A stretch of DNA of 64,000 nucleotides, from positions 25,901 to 89,900 of the forward strand of contig UQCR01000012.1 in the NCBI GenBank assembly GCA_900539655.1. The letters are read 5' to 3'. Source of the stretch: an uncultured Robinsoniella sp. Its GTDB lineage: Bacteria; Bacillota; Clostridia; Lachnospirales; Lachnospiraceae. A model generated the notes under the pieces. It ran no database searches. It had not been told where the DNA came from and saw only the letters and a list, made by a program, of their open reading frames with translations. Below, one piece after another: positions 22,346 through 29,500 of the stretch (positions within the stretch are counted from its first letter, which is position 1; each line of letters begins with the position of its first letter). Both the position numbers and the translations under genes were made by a program.

Positions 22346-23534
22346 CAGCTGTAACCGCAATTTGGACACTTCACTTTCGTCATATCTTATCCGCCTTCGC
22401 AGGCATCTGCACCAAAATCCGGAACTCAGCGGCGAGGAAATACAAACTTCCCGCTTCATAAAGGAAGAACTGGATCAGCTTCACGTTCCATGGTCCTCCA
22501 TGGGAGAAACCGATGTGGAAGCTCACATAACAGGAGATATCTGCAGGCAAAACCCTTCCTGCAGTGCAAAAACAGTTCTGCTTCGTGCAGATATGGATGC
22601 ACTCCCTGTCTCTGAGCAATCCCAGGTACAATATGCCTCCTGCAAATCCGGTGTTATGCATGCCTGCGGACATGATGCCCATACTGCAATGCTATTAGGT
22701 GCGGCAAAGCTCCTTTCGGATAATGCAGACCGCCTAAATGGCAATGTCCGCCTGGTTTTTCAACCGGCGGAAGAAACAGGCAGCGCTACCAGATCCTTAA
22801 TTAAAAACGGTTTGTTAGACGGCGCCGATACTGCATTTGCCCTTCATGTGGCACCTGATCTGCCCACCGGTAAAATCAGTATTACAAAAGGTGCCTGTAT
22901 GGCTGGAGTTGATGACTTTACCATTTCCATCAGCGGTACCGGCGGACATGGCGCTGCACCTCACCTCGGCACGGATGCCCTGTTGGCAGGCGCTCACCTT
23001 GCCGTCAATCTCCAGGAAATCGTCAGTCGTGAAATGAATCCGCTGGATCCCGTGGTTGTCACCATCGGCACCTTTCATGCCGGGACAAAAGTGAATATTC
23101 TGGCAAAAGAAGCAATACTATCAGGTAATATACGTTTTTTTAACAAAGAACTCCGGGATAGCTTTCCTATAGCGCTTAAACGTTATGCTGACCATACGGC
23201 TGCCATGTTCCGCTGCACAGCCAGCACCCGGTATACCCCTTCCCTTCTCCCCGTGGTCAATCACCCGGACTGCTGCAGCATCGCTATCGATGCCGCAAAG
23301 AAGGTATGGGGCAGCAATAACTTAATTGAAAAGTCTCCCTGTACCACATCCGAAGACTTTTCCCGCTATCTGGATATCCTGCCGGGTGTAATGGCTTTTC
23401 TTGGAACCAGTGACGGCACCGGGCATACCTCCTATCCCCTTCATCACGAATGTTTTGACCTGGATGAAAATGCGTTAGAAAACGGGAGCCGTTTGTATGC
23501 CCAGTATGCGTTGGATTGGCTGGAGAAAGCTTAG
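22335..23534 (+). CDS. M20-family amidohydrolase
   Basis: 399 residues, full length. Metal and catalytic motifs are seen: RADMDALPVSEQ, MHACGHDAHTAMLLGAA, QPAEETGSATRSLI, ALHVAPDLPTGKI and LHHECFDLDE. The dimerisation-domain segment is GTGGHGAAPHLGTDALLAG. Such proteins hydrolyse N-acyl amino acids or similar amides. It is co-transcribed with the two-component genes (11-bp overlap), which is unusual. A role in deacylating the compound imported by the neighbouring transporter is possible, but the substrate is unknown. Confidence 0.85.
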   Translation: MKNNSCNRNLDTSLSSYLIRLRRHLHQNPELSGEEIQTSRFIKEELDQLHVPWSSMGETDVEAHITGDICRQNPSCSAKTVLLRADMDALPVSEQSQVQYASCKSGVMHACGHDAHTAMLLGAAKLLSDNADRLNGNVRLVFQPAEETGSATRSLIKNGLLDGADTAFALHVAPDLPTGKISITKGACMAGVDDFTISISGTGGHGAAPHLGTDALLAGAHLAVNLQEIVSREMNPLDPVVVTIGTFHAGTKVNILAKEAILSGNIRFFNKELRDSFPIALKRYADHTAAMFRCTASTRYTPSLLPVVNHPDCCSIAIDAAKKVWGSNNLIEKSPCTTSEDFSRYLDILPGVMAFLGTSDGTGHTSYPLHHECFDLDENALENGSRLYAQYALDWLEKA

Positions 23535-23551
23535 AGGGGGGAGTTGATAAT

Positions 23552-23741
23552 AGACGCTTTGTATATGGAGGTAGTGTACGGAAAGAGAAGGGGGCGGACC
23601 AGGACATTGGTTTGGAAGGCTTGCCGCAGAACTGGCATTTTCTAACCTTCCCGAAGCCCTTTTTGGCGGCAAGCTGACGGAGTCCATATCAGTTTCCCAC
23701 CCCCATCTTTTCGTACACTACCTATCATATACAAAGCGTCT
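23552..23741. mobile_element. 190-bp inverted-repeat element (MITE-like)
   Basis: The ends are about 35-bp imperfect terminal inverted repeats. The left begins AGACGCTTTGTATATGGAGG, and the right end read in reverse begins AGACGCTTTGTATATGATAG. Both continue into GGTAGTGTACG and AAAGA. An inner inverted repeat GCTTGCCGC (23619-23627) / GCGGCAAGC (23666-23674) lets the whole element fold on itself. No open frame is present. A partial third copy of the terminal sequence occurs at 46532-46573. It looks like a non-autonomous transposable element or an intergenic palindromic repeat. Confidence 0.65.
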
Positions 23742-23811
23742 TTCCTCAGCTAAACCCAAATATAATACACTTAATAGTACATTACAAAACGTTTGCTCTA
23801 GAGCGTTCTCT

Positions 23812-24387
23812 CTAATAGCAGATTTCTATTACATTTTCAAGACCAATTAAGTCTCTCTCTATCTTCTCCTTCATTAAACTGGCATCTTCAAATGAAATCC
23901 CCTGCTCCTCGCATCTTGCCACCAGCATCCCGTTTGAAATGTTTAAATAGACTACAAGATCACTATCCATAACCACGGTCCCGAAAATGGGAAATCCGGG
24001 CTGCGTCTTAATTTTACTATTTACCAGCCTGTCCATTGTCTCTCCTATTTCCGTTGTCCATGGCGACTGCATAACCTGTTGCAGCTCCTGCTCTGAAAAC
24101 AAATAACACATCGCTTCTTCCATGCAGACACAATTTCCTATATATCTGGCAAAGGAAGTTTTTCCACAACAGCTTGTCCCAACGACACAGATACTTTTAT
24201 CTGCGAACCTTTGCAGAATACTGTTTAAAACGTCCGCTGCTTTATTACTTTCAACCTTTATTTTTACGGAATCTCTGTTTCTTTCACCAACGGGGTTGTC
24301 CCCGCTGGGAACCTCTACGTATCCTCCGTTCTCCTTTGCCCAGTCCACGACCATTTCTCCTAACGTCATATTACCTCCATTTTCCAT
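23812..24387 (-). CDS. P-loop ATP/GTP-binding protein, unknown role
   Basis: 191 residues. GTSCCGKTSFARYIG (about 68-82) is a Walker A motif, unusual in having two cysteines inside the loop. Later segments (GTVVMDSDLVVYLNIS; FEDASLMKEKIERDL) look like the core and lid of a small nucleotide kinase. It starts 3 bp after the stop of the GntR/LacI hybrid regulator, so the two are one operon. It may be a regulator-linked kinase for the sugar or nucleotide sensed by that repressor. An alternative ATG at 24369 is also possible. The function is not recognised. Confidence 0.6.
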   Translation of the reverse strand: MENGGNMTLGEMVVDWAKENGGYVEVPSGDNPVGERNRDSVKIKVESNKAADVLNSILQRFADKSICVVGTSCCGKTSFARYIGNCVCMEEAMCYLFSEQELQQVMQSPWTTEIGETMDRLVNSKIKTQPGFPIFGTVVMDSDLVVYLNISNGMLVARCEEQGISFEDASLMKEKIERDLIGLENVIEICY

Positions 24388-24390
24388 TTA

Positions 24391-25467
24391 TCAGGTACTC
24401 CTCCCCGGCTTCAAAACAGCTGAGAAGCAATAATTTTCCCGATAATCTGGCTCTTCTATCATTTTTAGTACAATCTCTGCGGCTTTTCTGCCAAGGGTCT
24501 CCTTTGGGTGAATGATGGTAGTGATCTGTTTTCCCACATCGGCATATTCCGTATCATCAAATCCGGTCACCGCCATATCCTCAGGAACCCGAATTCCCCT
24601 GTCCTCTAAAAAACGAATCAGATAAAAAGCAATCCTGTCATTATGGCATAGCACTGCAGTACAATCCTTTATTTTTTCCCAAAGCCCTTCTCCCTGCCGG
24701 CCTTCAAATAATTCATCTTCCGTCTCACTGCTATACCAGATTACCTGCTCATTATTCACTGTAAGTTTCAGCTTCAGCAAAGCACGCATATAACCTTCAT
24801 ACCGCCTCGTACCGGTTTGTTCATCCATCTTACAAATTGCACCAATTTTCCGGTGTCCCTTATCAAACAGATGTTTAACCAGCAGTTCCCCGCCGCTTCT
24901 GTCATCAACAGTCACCGCCGATGCCGGATATGGCGTATGCAGCGCCTGGGTAAATACTACCGGTAACTGCCCAGTCAGTTTTTCATACAACTCATCATTA
25001 ATCACGGGCAGTGCCGACTTTACCGGCTCCATGATAATTCCCTGCACACCACCATCCAGAACCGTCCGCAAAAATTGTTCTTCTAAAGCGATCTGCTGGG
25101 AGGACAGAAATAATTGTATTCCATATCCCCGGTGGCATAATGCATCATGAATTCCTTGTATCAGAAAAGGACATAAATAATTATCTGTCCTGTTCATGAT
25201 TACACCTATGCACCTGCGCTCCTTTCCTTCACTCCGAAAAGGCGGTCCCTGTATCTTCCTGCTTACGTAGGTGCCGCTGCCCTGTACTTTGTACAACAGG
25301 CCTTCATTTTCCAGTACTCTGATCGCCTGTCGGGCGGTCTGGCGGCTAACTGAGAACCTTATACACAATTCTTCCTCTCCCGGTATTTTTACCCCTCCCG
25401 GATAATTTCCGGAATAAATCTGATTCTTAAGCCAGTCTGCAACCTGGGAATATTTAAAATTTGCCAT
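24391..25467 (-). CDS. GntR-type DNA-binding domain fused to LacI-type sensor (AraR-like repressor)
   Basis: 358 residues from MANFKYSQVADWLKNQ after AAGGAGAGCTTCA. The N-terminal 70 residues form a GntR winged helix (GGVKIPGEEELCIRFSVSRQ, then TARQAIRVLENEGLLYKVQG). The rest is a periplasmic-binding-like sensor (RCIGVIMNRTDNYLCPFLIQ; AVTVDDRSGGELLVKHLFDK; DMAVTGFDDTEYAD). This is the AraR architecture, so the ligand is probably a pentose or other sugar. It is followed directly by the P-loop gene and lies divergent to endonuclease IV. Its targets are not clear; AGAGCGTTCTCT at 23800 and a similar site at 18690 are candidates. Confidence 0.8.
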   Translation of the reverse strand: MANFKYSQVADWLKNQIYSGNYPGGVKIPGEEELCIRFSVSRQTARQAIRVLENEGLLYKVQGSGTYVSRKIQGPPFRSEGKERRCIGVIMNRTDNYLCPFLIQGIHDALCHRGYGIQLFLSSQQIALEEQFLRTVLDGGVQGIIMEPVKSALPVINDELYEKLTGQLPVVFTQALHTPYPASAVTVDDRSGGELLVKHLFDKGHRKIGAICKMDEQTGTRRYEGYMRALLKLKLTVNNEQVIWYSSETEDELFEGRQGEGLWEKIKDCTAVLCHNDRIAFYLIRFLEDRGIRVPEDMAVTGFDDTEYADVGKQITTIIHPKETLGRKAAEIVLKMIEEPDYRENYCFSAVLKPGRST

Positions 25468-25650
25468 TGAAGCTCTCCTTGTAACATTAATATTTCCATT
25501 ATACAAGAGCCTGTTTCAAATTTCAATTCTTCATTCTCCAAACATCTCCCAGCAAAAACAATGGACCGTTCCAAATCCGAATAATTCGATTTAGAACGAA
25601 TATAATAAATAAAAATATAAACTATAACTGTTTACTCTGAAAGGGGATTT

Positions 25651-26484
25651 ATGCTAAATATTGGTTCTCACCTGTCCTCTGCAAAAGGATTTTTACACCT
25701 GGGCAAAAATGCTTTAAAAATTGATGCGAATACTTTTCAGTTTTTTCTTCGAAATCCCAGGGGCACACGGGCAAAAGCCCTGAATCAGGAGGATATAGAT
25801 GCCCTGCGCAATTTCCTCACAGAACATCATTTTGCCCCTATCATAGCCCACGCTCCCTATACCTTAAATCCCTGTTCCACTAATGCACATGTACGGGAGC
25901 TGGCTCTGGAAATGTTCCATGATGACCTGGCGCTTATGAGACATCTTCCCGGCAATTATTATAACTTTCATCCCGGCAGCCATCTGGGCCAGGAACGGGA
26001 TACGGCGGTAACATTCATTTCTTCTATGCTGAACAAAGAACTGCAGCCAGGCCAGCCTACCATGGTCCTTCTGGAAACCATGTCAGGAAAAGGAACCGAA
26101 ATAGGCAGAACTTTTCAGGAACTGCGCGCCATCATTGACCAGGTTGAATTGCAGGAACAGATTGGAGTCTGCTTTGATGCCTGCCACCTCTCGGATTCCG
26201 GTTATGATATCGTCCATAACCTGGATGGGGTTCTGGAAGAATTTGACCGGATTATCGGGCTTGGTTACCTACATGCTTTTCACATTAACGACAGCCAGAA
26301 TCCTAGGGGAAGCCACAAAGACCGCCACGCATTAATCGGGGACGGATACATCGGACTGGAAACCATCGTTCAGATCCTGAATCACCCCCTGCTGCGCCAT
26401 CTTACTTTTATTTTGGAAACACCTACGGATCTGGATGGACACGCTGGGGAAATTAAGCTGCTTCGTTCTCTGTATCAGGATTAA
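25651..26484 (+). CDS. nfo: Endonuclease IV (AP endonuclease)
   Basis: 277 residues, normal length, GAAAGGGGATTT ribosome site. TIM-barrel zinc-site motifs are seen: GSHLSSAKGF, ANTFQFFLRNPRGTRAK, NFHPGSHLGQE, LLETMSGKGTEIG, CFDACHLSDSGYD, HINDSQNPRGSHKDRH and GDGYIG. It cuts DNA 5' to abasic sites in base excision repair. It is a single gene, convergent with the large exported-protein gene. Confidence 0.93.
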   Translation: MLNIGSHLSSAKGFLHLGKNALKIDANTFQFFLRNPRGTRAKALNQEDIDALRNFLTEHHFAPIIAHAPYTLNPCSTNAHVRELALEMFHDDLALMRHLPGNYYNFHPGSHLGQERDTAVTFISSMLNKELQPGQPTMVLLETMSGKGTEIGRTFQELRAIIDQVELQEQIGVCFDACHLSDSGYDIVHNLDGVLEEFDRIIGLGYLHAFHINDSQNPRGSHKDRHALIGDGYIGLETIVQILNHPLLRHLTFILETPTDLDGHAGEIKLLRSLYQD

Positions 26485-26503
26485 AAAATCAGAATGCATA
26501 ACA

Positions 26504-26590
26504 AATGCCGCCATAACATATCGCCGGATCATGACACTGCGTACAGCCAGCCCGCAGGATCTTAAAACTGCTTTATGTTACGACGGCATT
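26504..26590. repeat. Imperfect inverted repeat between convergent genes
   Basis: AATGCCG-CCA-TAACATA (26504-26520) pairs with TATGTTA-CGA-CGGCATT (26574-26590), 14 of 17 positions, with a 53-nt loop. There is no U run, so it is not a clear terminator. It may still fold in either transcript end. Confidence 0.45.
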
Positions 26591-26596
26591 CCGACA

Positions 26597-29500
26597 TTAT
26601 TTCATTACTTTTCCGTACTTAACTTCTGAATACGGACCGTATATTTTCTTTTTCCCAACGCTCCGATAAGCACGAACTTTGTAATAATACGTCTTCTTTT
26701 TTGTTAATTTACTATCCTTAAAGGTAAATGTCCTGTTTTTCTTTATGGTAGCAATTTTTTGATAACTTCCATTTTTTTTGACTGCCCGTGTGATTTCATA
26801 CCCGCTTGCACCGCTCACTTTCTTCCACCGCAGTTTCAGTTTCTTACCGGAAAGACTGGCAACCGAAGACATCTTTACTTTTGCGGGTATCGGTTTCCCG
26901 GATTTCACCTTTGAATAACCGCTTTGCACAGTCTTATTATTTTGTGTGGCATAGGCACGCACCTTATAATAATATTTCTTACCTGTCAATAGCTTTTTGT
27001 CCATATAAGATGTACTGCTGCTGCCCTTCACCACAGCAATCTTTCGATAGCTTCCATTCTTTTTTGCAGAACGGTAAATGCGATATCCATCCGCACCCGG
27101 AATCCGGGACCAGGTAATTCTTAACTTTTCATAACTTCCGCCTTCTATTTTCTTAATTACCGGTACCGTTAGTTTAACCGGCTGGGGCGCAGGATCCGGC
27201 TTTGGCTGCGGTGACGGGTCGGGTTTTGGCTCTGGTGCAGGGTTCGGTGACGGGTCGGGTTTTGGCTGGGGCGACGGATCCGGTTTTGGCTCCGGTTCAG
27301 GGTCTGGTTTTGGGTCAGGTGACGGATCCGGTATCGGCTTATCCGGTTTCTTCTTCAGATCAGCCTGGGCTTTTAGAAGTGTTTCCCTTGCTGCATCCAC
27401 CGCATCCTGCGTAATATTCCAGTCTTGTACTGCTGACCTCGCCTGCTTCAACGCCTCTTGAAATCCACTCCAGGATTCCTCTGTATAATCTCCTTGCCCG
27501 GCAAGCTTTTCTGCGTCGGTTATGGCTTGCCAAAGTGCCGTTTTATCAGCCAGCCCAGCTGCTTTATCCATATCGCTGAGTTTGAACTTCGCCTGTCTGA
27601 TATAGCAGAGATCCGTAGTCACTCCTCCCTGCCAGCTTTCGGAAAAAGCTTTATCCCAATGTCCATAAGAATCCATGATAAAGGTTCCGTCCGGCTGAAC
27701 AACAATTCCGGCATAACCAGTATCTCCGGACTTTGCATTGTTTGCCCAGTCTTCATCGATCAATATCCGGTACTGTCCTTCATTTTGTTCCATCAGATCC
27801 TCATAGGTGCCCACCCAGGCTGCCCAGTCACCTGCTTTCCAGTCATTTCCACCGTCAAACCGTCCATTGCCGTTTAGATCGTAAATAATCTCACGGAAGG
27901 TAATGAGCAGCCTGCCACTCACAGGGTCATAAACAGCTTTATGCCGTTCTCCCGCCAGCGAACCTGGCAGATCCATGGGCTTGCTCCACGTATCCCCTTC
28001 ATCGTCAGAATAAATCAGTGTTGCAGGATTATTGTGGGACTGGCTTCTGGCCAATCCTACAATCCGATTTCCATCGGGTGAACGAAACATACCAATTTCA
28101 CACATCTGATAGGCGCTTTCTATAGAACGGTATTCACTCAGATAAGGCTCTGGTTCACTCCAATGTTCCATTCCGTTTTCATCAAACGTAAGATAGGTCT
28201 TGTAATTCACGTAATCATAGTCGTGGTATACACCCATCCATTTCTGTATATCATTACCATTGCTGTCCTTTAACTGAATCAGGCTTGCCATTGCCACAAT
28301 GGATTTGTTCGGGGTGCCATCGCTGTGATTCGTATACCAATGCTTATACTCTGTCCATGTCTCACCGCCGTCATCGGAATACGACGTATTCCATCCTGTA
28401 GCATTCCCTTCCAGATCCTGGCCCCACCCTGGGCACGCTGTAATCAGCATTAGCCTCTGGGTTTTGTCCTGCAGATGAATTTTATACATAGTGGGTGTTT
28501 CCTGAGAGCCTTTAAAAGATTCCGGCGTCTTTTTTTCCACCCATGTCTCTCCGGCATCATAACTGATTTTAAGAACCAGAGGCCCTTTTCCATGTCCAAT
28601 AGGGTAGGACGTAACTAAAGTCCGGTTATCATCCAGCATAACCATATCCGGCTGTCCTAAATACTGCCGGGGTCCACCCGGATCTTTGTCAATATCTGAG
28701 AGATATTTTTCATCCAGTTCATACACCGGAAGCTTGTTTGAAATAGATAATTTTTTCGTAATAACAACCGTTACCGTGTCCCGATAACCCGCGGCCTTGT
28801 TTTCCACGGTTATGGTGACACTGCCCTTTTTATGTGCGGTAACCAGCCCATTTTCATCTACCGACGCTGTCCCGGGATCACTGGAAGCATATACTATAGT
28901 CTTATCATCCTCATCACTGATCAGATTTGTCTGTATGGTAAAATGCTCTCCGACGTTTAGTTCCTTATAGGTTTCCTGAATATTCAGCCCCTTCGTCTGC
29001 ATGATTGCAGCGATTTCTTCTGCTGACAGCACTCTGTTAAATATTTTCAGTTCATCAATTTTTCCTGTAAAACCGCTTCCTCCGATTATATCCCCAGGAT
29101 ACGGGAACTCATGATCGACAGTCCAGCTATTTGTCTGTATCAAAGTACCGTTGATATACAGAGAAAGCCCCTTTATCTTATCCTGAGTCCATGCCACATG
29201 AACCCAGGTATCAGTTGGGAACACATAATTAAACGTCAACACATCCCCGCTGCCCGTTCCCACATGTACGCCAGCTTTCTCTCTGTTATCAGCCAGCCTT
29301 ACATCCAAAGAATAATTTCCGTCATTACTCATTAAAACGGAGCTGCGCACAGGATCTTTCGTGCTGTTCATCACCCAATAACCTGCCGTCCAGGTATCAG
29401 AAAGACCGGAATTCCCCTGTAAGCGTACCGATTTTCCAGCCTCTGTAATCGTCAGTGCCTGATTTGACCTGCCCTGGGAAAGTACTGCACCCTGGTTAAT

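Noticed and set aside
27196..27345. Tandem DNA repeats that might be a CRISPR or minisatellite
   Set aside because: They encode the Pro-Asp-Lys linker of the giant exported protein in frame. There are no spacers and no cas genes in the window.
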